A DNA stretch of 64,000 nucleotides from assembly GCA_020850415.1 (NCBI GenBank), contig JADZER010000034.1, forward strand, positions 1 to 64,000, read 5' to 3'. Source of the DNA: Phycisphaerales bacterium (GTDB lineage: Bacteria; Planctomycetota; Phycisphaerae; Phycisphaerales; UBA1924). Shown one piece after another: positions 7,872 through 16,910 of the stretch; the stretch's first letter is position 1, and each line of letters starts with the position of its first letter. A program made the translations under genes and the position numbers. The notes beneath the pieces are model-generated. The model made no database searches, had not been told where the DNA came from, and saw nothing but the letters and a program-made list of their open reading frames with translations.

Positions 7872-9998
7872 CTAGCCGCGGGCGACTCGCCAGGCGATGC
7901 CGAGGATGAGGGTCGCGAGGGGGAGTCCGGCGACGAGCGCCCAGCGGACGGCGGCGAGTGTGCCGGGGTCGATGTCGCCGACGAGCGGGGTGGCCCGCGC
8001 GCCGGCGGACTGGGCGACCAGTTCGTCCTCGCCGGCGAGCCAGAGCACCGCGGCCTCGAAGAGCTCGGCGTTGCCGGGGTTGACGGGCACGACGCGCCCG
8101 TCCTGCACGCGGCGCTCGAAGGCGATGGGGTCGGCGAACCACGAGTTTGAGCCGACGACGACGATGCGCCCGTCCCGGGCGCCGGCGGGTTGATCGACGC
8201 GCTCGTAGGCGCCGGCGACGGTCCAGGGGCCGTCGCGCCGGTCGGCGCCCTGGTCGAACACGGGCGCGTCGGGGAGGAGCCCACGCTGGTCGCGCGGCGT
8301 GCGCCAGAGGCCGTGCCACTGGCTCTCGCCCCAGGCGGCGCGGTCGTCGATGGTCAGGAGCGCGGTGGCGCGGACGGCGGCGTTCTCGGCGGGCGCCAGC
8401 GCGACCGGCCAGGAGAGCACGACCCGCAGGTTGCGCACGGCCGCGAGGATCGGGTGGTCGCCCTCGGGGCCTCGGAGGGCGATATCGGTCTGCACCTGAC
8501 GGGATCGGGTGTCGGCGGTCTCGCGGAGGAGGGGCGTGCCGGTGGCGGCGTGGATGCCAAGGGCGGCGAGCGGGGCCGCGACCGGGTCGGTCTCGCCGTA
8601 GGAGGGCAGGATGGAGGGGTTGAGGTTGACGAAGACTGGCCGGCGTCGCTCGAGGAGGAGGGCGAGGGCCCTGCCGAGAGCGGCGGCTTTTTCCGGGCCG
8701 GCCTTGTCGCCCTCGGTGCGGGCGCCGGCGGCGGAGTCGGGGCTGAGCGTGACGAAGACCACGGGGCGCACGCCGTCGGGGTCGAGTTCGGTGAGGGTCG
8801 GGGGCTCGTCGTCGCGACCTGCGACCCACTCGGCCAGGTCGATGCCGCGGCGGGTGAGGCGTTCGCGGATGCCCGCGAAGATCGGGGCCTCGAGGATGGG
8901 CGCGGACTCGGCGTGGACGAGGACGAGGACGGGGCGGGAGGTGTCGAGGACGGCGGCGACGGCGCTGCCGAGGAGTTCCTCGGCCTGGAATCGCACATCT
9001 CCGGTGATGTTCGAGCCGTCGGTCGCGACGACGGAGGGCTCGTAGAGGGCGCCGATGTCGATGCCGGTGACGCCGGCGCCGGGGGGCCCGATGACGAGGG
9101 CGACCTCGGCGGCGCCGAGGGCGCGGGCGACACGGAGGACATCGAGCCTGGGCAGGCGGGCGACGGCGTCGCTCTGTCGGGCGAGGCGGTCGCGGAGGGC
9201 GCGGGCCGCCTTGGCGATGGAGTCGGCCGCGGGGCCGGTGGTGGCGTCGCCGAGCCCGGCGTCGGCGAGGGGCAGGAGTTCGGCGGCGAGGGCCTCGAGC
9301 TCGTCGGCGCGCTGGTCGAGGTTGGCGCGGAGGGCGGCCTCGTGCTCGGCCAGGGGGGGGATGGGGAGCGTGGGATCGGGCTGGGAGAGGGCGGCGAGGG
9401 CGCGGGCGCCGGCGTCGGCGAGCTGTCGGGCGGCGACGCCGAGCAGGGCGGCCCACTGGTCGACGCCGGCCTTGGCGGCTCGGGTGGTCTGGTCGGGGGC
9501 GGTGAGGGTGGAGGCCAGGGTGGTGAGGGCGGGGGCGAGCTGCTGCTGCATGGCTTCGGCGACAGCCCGGGACTCGGCGGCGCTCTGCTGGACGACCGCG
9601 ACATGCTGATCGATGCCCGGGCGGTCGCGCTCCATGAGCCGGTCGAGCAGTCGGCCGAACTCGGCCTGGCCGGAGGCAGAGCCGACATCGATCTCGCTGG
9701 TGCGCACGCGTCCGGTGTGGGCGAAGAGGTCGAGGACATCGTTGACGGTGCGGCGCGACCAGGGCTGGATGGAGGCGGCGTCGACGGCGACGACGATCTC
9801 GACCTCGCCGAGGGGGGCGGCGGCGTCGAGGATGGCGCGGGTGCGGGGTGCGAGGCGCTGCTCGCCGGTGGTGGTGACATCGACGCGTGCGTGGTAGCGG
9901 TCGGCGACGGCGACGAGGACGCCGGCCGCGCCGAGCGCGAGGGCCAGCAGCAGGGCCGCGGAGGCGAGCCCGCGGAGGCGCTTTCGGGCGGCGGTCAT
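7872..9998 (-). CDS. GldG-like ABC-associated substrate/auxiliary protein
   Basis: A 708-residue membrane protein like the GldG/ABC-type_uncharacterised family that accompanies GldA/GldF transporters. It has an N-terminal membrane helix (about residues 10-30), a large extracytoplasmic region with a helical insertion (about 130-260), and a C-terminal helix (ALVAGLPLATLILGIAWRV). The ATG at 9998 was chosen over the GTG two codons upstream because AGGAGG lies five bases before it and it overlaps the permease stop as ATGA. Third gene of an ATPase-permease-GldG operon. In Bacteroidetes such systems serve gliding; elsewhere the substrate is unknown and no gliding genes are present here. Confidence 0.82.
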   Translation of the reverse strand: MTAARKRLRGLASAALLLALALGAAGVLVAVADRYHARVDVTTTGEQRLAPRTRAILDAAAPLGEVEIVVAVDAASIQPWSRRTVNDVLDLFAHTGRVRTSEIDVGSASGQAEFGRLLDRLMERDRPGIDQHVAVVQQSAAESRAVAEAMQQQLAPALTTLASTLTAPDQTTRAAKAGVDQWAALLGVAARQLADAGARALAALSQPDPTLPIPPLAEHEAALRANLDQRADELEALAAELLPLADAGLGDATTGPAADSIAKAARALRDRLARQSDAVARLPRLDVLRVARALGAAEVALVIGPPGAGVTGIDIGALYEPSVVATDGSNITGDVRFQAEELLGSAVAAVLDTSRPVLVLVHAESAPILEAPIFAGIRERLTRRGIDLAEWVAGRDDEPPTLTELDPDGVRPVVFVTLSPDSAAGARTEGDKAGPEKAAALGRALALLLERRRPVFVNLNPSILPSYGETDPVAAPLAALGIHAATGTPLLRETADTRSRQVQTDIALRGPEGDHPILAAVRNLRVVLSWPVALAPAENAAVRATALLTIDDRAAWGESQWHGLWRTPRDQRGLLPDAPVFDQGADRRDGPWTVAGAYERVDQPAGARDGRIVVVGSNSWFADPIAFERRVQDGRVVPVNPGNAELFEAAVLWLAGEDELVAQSAGARATPLVGDIDPGTLAAVRWALVAGLPLATLILGIAWRVARG

Positions 9999-10714
9999 CG
10001 CCACCTCCTCGAGCCGAGGGCGGTGTGGGCGAGCCCGAGGAACCAGGCGCAGCCGACGAGGAAGTAGGCGATGTGGGCGGTGTCGATGATGCCGCGGGCG
10101 AAGTCGGCGGCGCGGGCCTGGACCGAGAGTGCGGCGCCCGCGGCCCGCGCCCAGGCCGGGAGGGTGTCGGGTGCGACGGCGCCGAGCAGCAGCAGCCCGA
10201 GGATGGGGAAGAGGGTGGCGAGGTAGGCGAGCGTCTGGCTGCTGGTCATGGCGCTGACGGCGGCGCCGATGGCGAGGTAGAGCGAGCCCTGGAGCAGGAG
10301 GCTGGCGTAGCCGGCGAGCACGGGGCCGGGGTCGGGCTTGGGGTCGGCGACGGCCCAGAGGACGGCGGGGAAGAGGAGGGTGGGCGCGAGCATGCAGGCC
10401 ATGAAGAGCCAGGCGCCCAGGTACTTGCCGAGCACGACGACGGTGTCGGAGACCGGGGCGGTGAGGAGCGGCTCGTCGGAGCCGGTGCGGCGCTCCTCGG
10501 CGAGCAGGCGCATGGAGATGGCGGGGGCGACCGGCATGAGCAGCCAGGCCGAGACGCCGAAGAAGTCCCGCAGGCTGGCGGGCGCGCCGGGCACGAGCGC
10601 GACCGCGAAGACCGAGCCGGTGAGCAGGAGGAACAGCGCGATCACCACCCAGCCGACCGGCAGGCGGAACATCGAGGCGAGCTCGCGCCGGGCGATGGTC
10701 CAGGCCTGGTTCAT
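9995..10714 (-). CDS. ABC-2 type transporter permease (GldF-like)
   Basis: A 239-residue integral membrane protein with about six hydrophobic segments, beginning ARRELASMFRLPVGWVVIALFLLLTG. It carries the ABC-2 permease hallmark EERRTGSDEPLLTAPVSDTVVVLGKY before the second membrane pair. It should form the membrane channel with the ATPase encoded immediately upstream. Start and stop overlap both neighbours by four bases (ATGA), so the three genes are translationally coupled. The closest family is GldF/NosY-like; the exported substrate is not predictable. Confidence 0.88.
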   Translation of the reverse strand: MNQAWTIARRELASMFRLPVGWVVIALFLLLTGSVFAVALVPGAPASLRDFFGVSAWLLMPVAPAISMRLLAEERRTGSDEPLLTAPVSDTVVVLGKYLGAWLFMACMLAPTLLFPAVLWAVADPKPDPGPVLAGYASLLLQGSLYLAIGAAVSAMTSSQTLAYLATLFPILGLLLLGAVAPDTLPAWARAAGAALSVQARAADFARGIIDTAHIAYFLVGCAWFLGLAHTALGSRRWR

Positions 10715-11667
10715 GCGGGCCCCGCCTGGCCGTCGCCGGACTCGACCAGTTCGAGGAACAGGCGCTCGATCGAGGGGCGCTCCTCGCGCAGCTCCCGCAG
10801 GGCGACGCCCGCGGCGGCGGCCTGGCGGGCGATCTCGGGGCGCGGGTCGGGGGCGCTGGGCAGGACCTCGATCGTGAGCCTGACCCAGCCGGGTGCGTCG
10901 GCGTCGGACCGCCCGACGCGCTGCACGCCGCGGGTCGCCCCGACGGTCGTGGTGAAGGCGCCGGTGTGATCCTGCACCTCCGCGACGAGGGTGCGGGTGG
11001 TCTGGCGGCTGAGCAGGTCGCGGAGGTCGCCGTCGGCGCGCTTGCGTCCGCCGGCGATCACGACGAGGCGGGTGGCGAGGCGTTCGACCTCGGGGAGGAT
11101 GTGGGAGCTGACGATCATGGTCCGCTTCTCGGCGAGGTCCTTGACGAGCGATCGGGTCTCCCGGATCTGGGAGGGGTCGAGGCCGTTGGAGGGTTCGTCG
11201 AGGATGAGCACGGGGGGGTCGTGGAGCAGGGCGGAGGCGAGGCCGACCCGCTGCTTGTAGCCCTTGGAGAGGTCCCCGACTCGCCGGCGGGCGACATCGG
11301 CGATGCGGCAGCGGTCGAGGGCGGTGCCCAGGGCCTTCCGCCGGGCGGCCCGGTCGAGCCCGAAGAGCCGGGCGCGGTAGTCGAGGTAGCCGGCGACGGA
11401 CATCTCGGGGTAGACGGGGGCCGATTCTGGGAGGTAGCCGATCCGGCGGCGGGCCTGGAGCGAATGGGTCTGCGTGTCAAAGCCGTCGATCTGGACGGCC
11501 CCCCCGTCGGGGGTGAGGTATCCGGCGATAACTCGGATGGTGGTGCTCTTTCCGGCCCCGTTTGGGCCGAGGAGGCCGACGATCTCCCCTGGCTCGACCG
11601 CAAAGCTCACGCCCCGCACCGCTTCTACCCGACCAAAGGACTTCCGGATTTCTCGGACGAAGATCAT
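10711..11667 (-). CDS. ABC transporter ATP-binding protein (GldA-like)
   Basis: The 318-residue ATPase subunit of the exporter. Walker A is GPNGAGKST, the signature is LSKGYKQRVGLA, and Walker B is VLILDEPSNGLDP with a following SSHILPEV switch histidine. A C-terminal extension of about 100 residues after the nucleotide-binding domain is typical of ABC-2 ATPases. The ATG at 11667 starts at the conserved first strand (MIFVREIRKSFGRVEAVRGV). First gene of the operon; a TACTGT hexamer lies nine bases upstream of the ATG. The divergent sensory gene starts 132 bp away. Confidence 0.93.
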   Translation of the reverse strand: MIFVREIRKSFGRVEAVRGVSFAVEPGEIVGLLGPNGAGKSTTIRVIAGYLTPDGGAVQIDGFDTQTHSLQARRRIGYLPESAPVYPEMSVAGYLDYRARLFGLDRAARRKALGTALDRCRIADVARRRVGDLSKGYKQRVGLASALLHDPPVLILDEPSNGLDPSQIRETRSLVKDLAEKRTMIVSSHILPEVERLATRLVVIAGGRKRADGDLRDLLSRQTTRTLVAEVQDHTGAFTTTVGATRGVQRVGRSDADAPGWVRLTIEVLPSAPDPRPEIARQAAAAGVALRELREERPSIERLFLELVESGDGQAGPA

Positions 11668-11799
11668 GGATGGTTCACAGTACCAAGCCGGGCGGGTCCG
11701 ATGTTGAGGACATGCGAGGCAGACCCCGGCCGCCCGCGGGGTGGCGTGGGGGGTGAGGCTAGAGTACTCCCGGAGGACGCGACGCGCGTTGCGGGTGAT

Positions 11800-13449
11800 A
11801 TGTCCGAGCCCAAGCCGAAACTGCTGATCGTGGGTGGACCTGGGGTTCGGGCCGAAGAGGTCAGCCGCCGGCTGGGTGGTCAGTTCGATGTGGTCGTGCG
11901 ACCTTCGATCCCCAACGGGGGCTTCGGGGGGGCCGATGATGCGGACCGACACCCGGCGGAGCTGCTTCTGAATGCGACCGGCGAGGGGGTCTGTCTGATC
12001 GAGGCGGACGGGACCGAGTCGTGGGCGAACGACCGGTTCCGGGCGCTGCACCCGGCGCTTCACGAGCGGGTCCGGGCGTGTGTGCTTGAGGCGGGGGCGG
12101 CCCTGACCGGGCCCGGCAGCCTGCTTCGGGCCGGTGGAACCACCTGTAAATTCGAGCTTGCGGACCCGAAGGACCAGTCCGCCCACGAGGTGTACATCGT
12201 TCCCGTTGGCGGCACGGACATTCCGACTGAAGGTTCTGCCGCCAAGCCCCGCTTGGCGGTTGTCGTCAAGGACATCTCTACCGAGCGGCGGCTGGAGCTT
12301 CGGATGGCGGCGATCGATCGGGCCGGTTCGGAGCTGGTGGGGATGGAGGCCGAGGCGGTCCGTCGGCACAACTCGGCGGAGCGTCTGGGGTCGTTGCAGA
12401 CGCGGATCGCGCGGATCGCGCACGACCTGCTGCAGTTCGACCACTTCCTGATCCGGTTGATCTCGGGGCCCGACCGCAAGCTCGAGCCCATCATCTCGGT
12501 CGGCCTGCCGCAGGAGGCGGCGGACCTCGAGCTGTACGCGAAGGAGGAGGGCAACGGGATCAGCGGCCTGGTGGCAGCGACCGGTCGGAGCGTGATCTGC
12601 CCGGATGTGCAGGCGGACGACCGGTTCATGCCCGGGCTGACGGACGCGGGGAGCTCGCTGACGGTCCCTCTTCGGCTCCACGACAAGGTGCTGGGGATCA
12701 TCAATGTGGAGAGCCAGGAGCCCAACGCGTTCGACGACGAGGACCGTCAGTTCTGCGAGATCCTTGCGCGGTACATCGCGATCTCGCTGCACATGCTCGA
12801 CCTGCTGGTGGTCGAGCGGAGCACGACGAATCTGTCGGTGAGCGGTCGGGTGGAGGGCGAGCTGAAGGAGTGCCTGGAGGACATCCTGAGCCAGACCGAC
12901 TGGCTGAACGGTTTCGGGACAAGCGACCCGGAGACGGTCCGTCACATCGCCCGGATCCGGGCGGATGTGGAGAGCATCCGCGCCCGGGTGCGCAACATGG
13001 CCGCCGGGCCGCAGACGCTGCTGGGGGTGGAGCGGGCGCTGGCGAACCGTGCTGAGGACCCGGTGCTGAAGGGGCGGCGTGTGCTGGTGGCGGACGACGA
13101 GGACAAGATCCGGCGGATCATCCGGGATGTGCTCCGCAGCCGCGGGTGCGTGGTGGACATCTGCACGAACGGGGCGGAGGCGATCCAGCTGCTGGAGGCT
13201 CCGGGCGGTGGCGGGTACGACATCGTGATCTCGGACATCAAGATGCCGGACCGGAACGGGTACGAGGTGTTCAGCGCGGCGAGGAAGACCGACCCGGCGG
13301 TGCCCGTGATCCTGATGACGGGCTTCGGGTACGACCCGCACCACTCGATCGTGCGGGCGAGCCAGGAGGGTCTGCAGAGCGTGCTGTTCAAGCCGTTCCA
13401 GATCGAGCGGCTGATCGACGAGACGCGCAAGGCGTTGTCGGCGGGGTAA
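11800..13449 (+). CDS. PAS-GAF-receiver signalling protein
   Basis: A 549-residue cytoplasmic sensory protein. A PAS-like domain (about 53-160, ELLLNATGEGVCLIEADG) is followed by a GAF domain (about 200-345, with SVICPDVQADDRF and LTVPLRLHDKVLGIINVES), a helical linker (about 350-415) and a C-terminal receiver domain (427-549). The receiver has acidic pocket DDED and phosphoacceptor Asp479 in VISDIKMPD, with Lys in LFKPF. It has no kinase catalytic domain and no DNA-binding domain, so it must take phosphate from another kinase, possibly the one at 14.6-16.3 kb, and act by protein contact. The start at 11800 follows GGTGAT; the longer frame is antisense to the ABC ATPase. Confidence 0.85.
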   Translation: MSEPKPKLLIVGGPGVRAEEVSRRLGGQFDVVVRPSIPNGGFGGADDADRHPAELLLNATGEGVCLIEADGTESWANDRFRALHPALHERVRACVLEAGAALTGPGSLLRAGGTTCKFELADPKDQSAHEVYIVPVGGTDIPTEGSAAKPRLAVVVKDISTERRLELRMAAIDRAGSELVGMEAEAVRRHNSAERLGSLQTRIARIAHDLLQFDHFLIRLISGPDRKLEPIISVGLPQEAADLELYAKEEGNGISGLVAATGRSVICPDVQADDRFMPGLTDAGSSLTVPLRLHDKVLGIINVESQEPNAFDDEDRQFCEILARYIAISLHMLDLLVVERSTTNLSVSGRVEGELKECLEDILSQTDWLNGFGTSDPETVRHIARIRADVESIRARVRNMAAGPQTLLGVERALANRAEDPVLKGRRVLVADDEDKIRRIIRDVLRSRGCVVDICTNGAEAIQLLEAPGGGGYDIVISDIKMPDRNGYEVFSAARKTDPAVPVILMTGFGYDPHHSIVRASQEGLQSVLFKPFQIERLIDETRKALSAG

Positions 13450-13470
13450 CCTGCGGACGGTCGGTTTGGC

Positions 13471-13500
13471 CGCGGATGGACGCGGATGGACGCGGATGGA
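13471..13500. repeat. Three tandem 10-bp repeats
   Basis: The decamer CGCGGATGGA occurs three times in a row, plus a three-base partial copy, in the gap between two convergent genes. Nothing else is seen in 13450-13630. Confidence 0.7.
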
Positions 13501-13630
13501 CGCACGGGTGATTTGTGCTGCGCGCCGGGAATCTCTGGCTTGATCCGCGTCGCTCTGCGCTCATCTGCGGAAAGTCCGTCCTCGCCTGTGCCCGCATGAC
13601 GCCGCCGACGAGGGGTTGGCTGCGTTGGGT

Positions 13631-14584
13631 TCAGGCCTTGCGTCTGGCGACCACGGTCCGGGGCAGGCCTTCGTAGTCCTTGAGCACGCGGATGGCCTCC
13701 AGCTGGGGATTCGCTTCGGCGATGGCTTTGGCCTCGGCGGCCCGGCTGGCGGCGATCTCGATGAGGATGAGGCCGCCGGGGCGGAGGTAGGCCGGGCCGT
13801 CGGTCAGCAGGGGGCGGACGGCGTCGAGGCCGTCGGCCCCGCCGCGGAGGGCGAGGGCGGGCTCGAAGGCCTTGACATTGGCCTGGACGCCGGTCTCGGG
13901 GTCGCGGGACTCCCACTCGTCGTCGGGGATGTAGGGCGGGTTGCTGACGAGGTAGTGCAGGGAGCCCTTGCCCTTGGCGACGGGGTGCGAGTCGAGGGGT
14001 CCGAGCAGGTCGCCCCGGAGGAGGTCGACGCGGTCGGCGACCTTGTGGCGTTCGGCGTTGCGAGCGGCGACCTCGAGGGCGTCGGCGGAGAGATCCGTGG
14101 CGACGACATGTGCGCCGGGCATGTTCTTGGCCAGCGCGACGGCAACGCAGCCGGACCCGGTGCAGATGTCGGCGATGACGACCCCGTCGCCGAAGCGGCC
14201 GTCGGGCCCGGCGCCGAAGCCGGGGGTCGCGCGGGCGTGCTGGAGGACATGCTCGACGATCGTGCCCGTTGCGGGGCGGGGGATGAGGACGCGCTTGTCC
14301 ACGAGGAAGGGAAGGCTGAAGAACCAGCCCTCGCCGATGAGGTACTGCACGGGCTCGTCCTTGAGCGCCCGGGCGGTGAGGTCGCGGAGGGTCTGGCGCT
14401 CGAGGGGGGACGCGGGTCGGTCTGGATCGGTGTAGAGCTTGAGCCGCTCGCAGCCGAGCACATGGGCGACGAGCATCTCGGCGCAGAGCTGGGGCGAGTC
14501 GATGGCGGCCTTGGCGAAGGCCTCCTTCATCCAGGCGAGGAGCTTGCGGGTGGTCCAGGCGGGGGACGCCTCGCGGGTGGGCAT
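13631..14584 (-). CDS. prmC: Release factor glutamine methyltransferase PrmC
   Basis: PrmC methylates the Gln of the GGQ loop in release factors using S-adenosylmethionine; its likely target RF1 is encoded at 4.1 kb. The 317-residue protein has the helical N-terminal domain (about 1-90), a Rossmann fold with SAM motif ADICTGSGCVAVALA, the acidic ribose-binding ATDLS, and the catalytic NPPYIPDDEW. Length and motif order fit the family. A TACACT hexamer lies five bases before the ATG (minus strand), so the transcript is probably leaderless or nearly so. It is transcribed in line with the sensor kinase gene upstream (48 bp gap). Confidence 0.95.
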   Translation of the reverse strand: MPTREASPAWTTRKLLAWMKEAFAKAAIDSPQLCAEMLVAHVLGCERLKLYTDPDRPASPLERQTLRDLTARALKDEPVQYLIGEGWFFSLPFLVDKRVLIPRPATGTIVEHVLQHARATPGFGAGPDGRFGDGVVIADICTGSGCVAVALAKNMPGAHVVATDLSADALEVAARNAERHKVADRVDLLRGDLLGPLDSHPVAKGKGSLHYLVSNPPYIPDDEWESRDPETGVQANVKAFEPALALRGGADGLDAVRPLLTDGPAYLRPGGLILIEIAASRAAEAKAIAEANPQLEAIRVLKDYEGLPRTVVARRKA

Positions 14585-14589
14585 GGGGG

Positions 14590-14595
14590 AGTGTA
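14590..14595 (-). promoter_or_regulatory. Near-leaderless -10 element of prmC
   Basis: TACACT on the minus strand ends five bases before the ATG. It is preceded by CCCTCAA heptads, similar in period to the CCTTnnn tracts at other leaderless starts. Confidence 0.5.
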
Positions 14596-14632
14596 TGGGA
14601 GGCTTGAGGGTTGAGGGTTGGGGGGTGGGGTG

Positions 14633-16261
14633 CTAGGCCCAGCGGCGTCGGCCGGCGAGTGCGCCTCGGAAGCGGCCTTCGAGGAGCTGCTCGGCGGAGA
14701 GGGCGTGGTCGAAGGAGACGGGGAGGATGAAGCTGAACATGGCGCCGTTGCCGACATCGCTGACGAGCTGGATCTCGCCTTGGAGGAGGAAGGCGAGCTC
14801 CTTGGCGATGGCGAGGCCCAGGCCCGTGCCGCCGTACTGGCGGGTCGGGCCCTCGCCGAGCTGTCGGAACTTCTCGAAGATGCGGTCGTGCTCCTCGGGG
14901 GGGATGCCGGGGCCGTTGTCGATGACGCTGACGCGGACGCGTTCGCGGTCTTCCTCGCCGTGGCCGGGGGCGAGGCGCTCGGCGCGGAGGATGACCTCGC
15001 CCTGGCGTCCCTCGCTCTGGGCGGAGAACTTCACGGCGTTGCTGAGGAAGTTGAAGATGACCTGCTGGAATCGGCGCGGGTCGGTCTCGACGGCGGGGAG
15101 TTCGCCGACGATCTCGCCGCGGACGAGCACGCCGGTGCGGTCGGCCTGCGGCTGGATGAGGGCGACGAGCCCCTCGCAGGCGTCGCGGATGCTGAGCTTC
15201 TCGATGTGGAGGTCGACCTTGCCGGCCTCGAGCCGGGCCATGGTGAGGAGGTCCTCGATGAGGCTGAGGAGGTTCTTGCTGGCGGCGACGATGTTCTGCA
15301 GGTACCGCGTTCTCTTCACCAGGTCTGGGTTCGGGGGCCCGTCGGCCTTCTGCTCGCTCTCGGCGATGGCCAGGAGCAGGTCGGCGAAGCCGATGATCGA
15401 GTTCAGCGGCGTGCGGAGCTCGTGGCTGACATTGGCGAGGAACTCACTCTTGAGGGTGTTGGTCTCGAAGAGCACGCTGTTGGCCTCGGCCAGCTCGCTG
15501 AGCTTGACATCCATCGCGGCGTTGATGGAGCGGAGCTGGCTGTTGGTCTCCGAGAGGTGCTCGAGCATCCCGTTGAAGGTCTCGGCCAGCTCCTGGAACT
15601 CGTCGCCGGTCTCGATGTCGCTCCGGATATCCAGCTCGCCGGAGCGGACGCGCTCGGCGGTCTCGCGGAGGCTGCGCACGGGGCTGAGGATGATCCGGTG
15701 GGTGATCTGGTAGAAGACGACCACCGCGAGGCCGAGCACCAGCGAGCCGGCGCTGAGCAGGTACGCCGTGTTGACCACCAGCTGCCCCGCGGCGTCGGTC
15801 GAGCGCCGGGAGAGGTGGACGACGGAGACCAGCTGCCCCTCGGGGTCGCGTTCGGCGGCGAGGTAGCGGTAGACGCGCGTGGCCCCGTCCCACCGGGCGT
15901 GCTGGGCCTCCATGCGGTCGGGGCGTGACTCCAGGCGGCGGAGCATGCGGCGGAGTGCCCGGTCTTCGTCGGCGCGGGCGCGGGCGTCGGCGAGCTGCAG
16001 GCGGTCGGCCTCGAAGCCGGCCTTGTCGGCGACGGCGTCGGCCGGGGCGCGGCTGCCGGTCGCGGTCTGGGCCTCGGTCCAGACGGTCGCGAGGTTGCGG
16101 CTCAGCTCGAGTTGCCCGCCGTCGACCAGCGCCCCCATCCGCAGCCAGGGCACGCTGAGGGCGACGAGTACGATGAGGACCACCGCGCCCCCGAAGAGGA
16201 TGAGGCACTTGTCCGCCAGCGAGACCCGGCGCAGCCAGGATGTGACCAGGTCCTTCCGCAC
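14633..16261 (-). CDS. Membrane sensor histidine kinase
   Basis: A 542-residue kinase: membrane helix about 19-40, periplasmic sensor region 41-165, second helix about 166-185, HAMP (about 186-240, PVRSLRETAERVRSGELD), coiled coil, then H-box with phospho-acceptor His280 (FLANVSHELRTPLNSIIGFADLL), N-box NFLSNAVKFS, G1 DNGPGIPPE, F-box RIFEKFRQ and G2 GGTGLGLAI. The GTG start at 16261 is preferred to the longer frame because GGGGAGG lies nine bases upstream and the first helix follows directly. No partner response regulator is adjacent; the receiver-only protein at 11.8 kb is a candidate. It is divergent from the 16.4-kb cassette. Confidence 0.92.
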   Translation of the reverse strand: MRKDLVTSWLRRVSLADKCLILFGGAVVLIVLVALSVPWLRMGALVDGGQLELSRNLATVWTEAQTATGSRAPADAVADKAGFEADRLQLADARARADEDRALRRMLRRLESRPDRMEAQHARWDGATRVYRYLAAERDPEGQLVSVVHLSRRSTDAAGQLVVNTAYLLSAGSLVLGLAVVVFYQITHRIILSPVRSLRETAERVRSGELDIRSDIETGDEFQELAETFNGMLEHLSETNSQLRSINAAMDVKLSELAEANSVLFETNTLKSEFLANVSHELRTPLNSIIGFADLLLAIAESEQKADGPPNPDLVKRTRYLQNIVAASKNLLSLIEDLLTMARLEAGKVDLHIEKLSIRDACEGLVALIQPQADRTGVLVRGEIVGELPAVETDPRRFQQVIFNFLSNAVKFSAQSEGRQGEVILRAERLAPGHGEEDRERVRVSVIDNGPGIPPEEHDRIFEKFRQLGEGPTRQYGGTGLGLAIAKELAFLLQGEIQLVSDVGNGAMFSFILPVSFDHALSAEQLLEGRFRGALAGRRRWA

Positions 16262-16370
16262 GCCCGAAACCTCCCCGACGCTCGCGTCCGCAAACCGGGC
16301 AGATCGTATCTGGTTCGTGGTTGGGGGCGGCGCTCGGGGCCTGTCCGGAGCCGAATCTCCGGGGCGGGCC

Positions 16371-16413
16371 TTGACAGGCGGGCCGGCACCAACATAATGA
16401 GAACGCGTTCGCA
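16371..16413 (+). promoter_or_regulatory. Strong sigma-70 promoter with dyad operator
   Basis: TTGACA (16371-16376) and CATAAT (16393-16398), 16 bases apart, form a near-consensus promoter; I saw no other TTGACA-type -35 paired with a -10 at this spacing in the promoters I examined. Overlapping the -10 and start region is a dyad, TGaGAACGCGTTCgCA (16398-16413), with a perfect 10-bp core. The position suits a repressor, and the shape recalls Fur/Zur-type sites. That last point is inference. Confidence 0.6.
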
Positions 16414-16424
16414 GGAGAGGCACC

Positions 16425-16841
16425 GTGCGTGTTCGCCCGACATTCCGTGACAGCCGGCTGGGCTTGGTGCTCGCGGTGGTTGCGGCGTGCCTGGGGGCGC
16501 TGGCGCCTGTCCTGGGGGCGTTGCACGCGGCGTCGCACGAGACGCCGGGGGGCTCTGGGACGGCGCTGTGTGCGCACGAAGCCGAGAGTGCCCCGGCGAC
16601 GGTCGATCCGGGTGATCCGGGCGATCCGAGTCATCCGAGCCCCGACCGGCGGGCCCCCCACCACGAGTGCCCGGTGTGCGTGCTGCTGACGACGGCGTTC
16701 CGTCAGGCGATGCCGGCCGAGCCGGGCCAGTTTGAGATCGCGCCCGCTCCTGAGGCCGGCGCGGTCGTGCTGACGGCGGGCGAGTCCCCCTCGCGCCCCG
16801 TCCGGCTGTCGTCCCGTCCGCGCGCCCCACCGTGCGCGTGA
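16425..16841 (+). CDS. Small exported HHxCPxC protein, DUF2946-like
   Basis: A 138-residue protein with an N-terminal signal or membrane segment (LGLVLAVVAACLGALAPVLGALHA), a low-complexity linker, a HHECPVC cluster (about 78-84) and a C-terminus ending RAPPCA. The HxCPxC motif and RaPP ending resemble DUF2946, a small exported family often found near metal-handling genes; I judge this by motif only. The GTG start at 16425 has AGGAGAGG four bases upstream. First gene of the cassette behind the dyad promoter. The cysteines and histidines could bind a metal ion, but no function is established. Confidence 0.7.
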   Translation: MRVRPTFRDSRLGLVLAVVAACLGALAPVLGALHAASHETPGGSGTALCAHEAESAPATVDPGDPGDPSHPSPDRRAPHHECPVCVLLTTAFRQAMPAEPGQFEIAPAPEAGAVVLTAGESPSRPVRLSSRPRAPPCA

Positions 16842-16910
16842 CCGACGCGAGCCCGACGAGTCCCACGACATCCTGAACCCCCAACGGCGCTCCGGCGCCG
16901 GAGGTCCGCC

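Noticed and set aside
8190-10067. 625-aa plus-strand frame opposite the GldG-like gene
   Set aside because: Composition is Gly/Glu/Ala/Val-rich shadow; the minus frame has membrane helices, operon overlaps and a Shine-Dalgarno.
13450-13630. Small coding gene in the gap after the PAS-GAF-receiver gene
   Set aside because: Only short frames made of the 10-bp repeat and GC-rich filler are present, without a ribosome-binding site.
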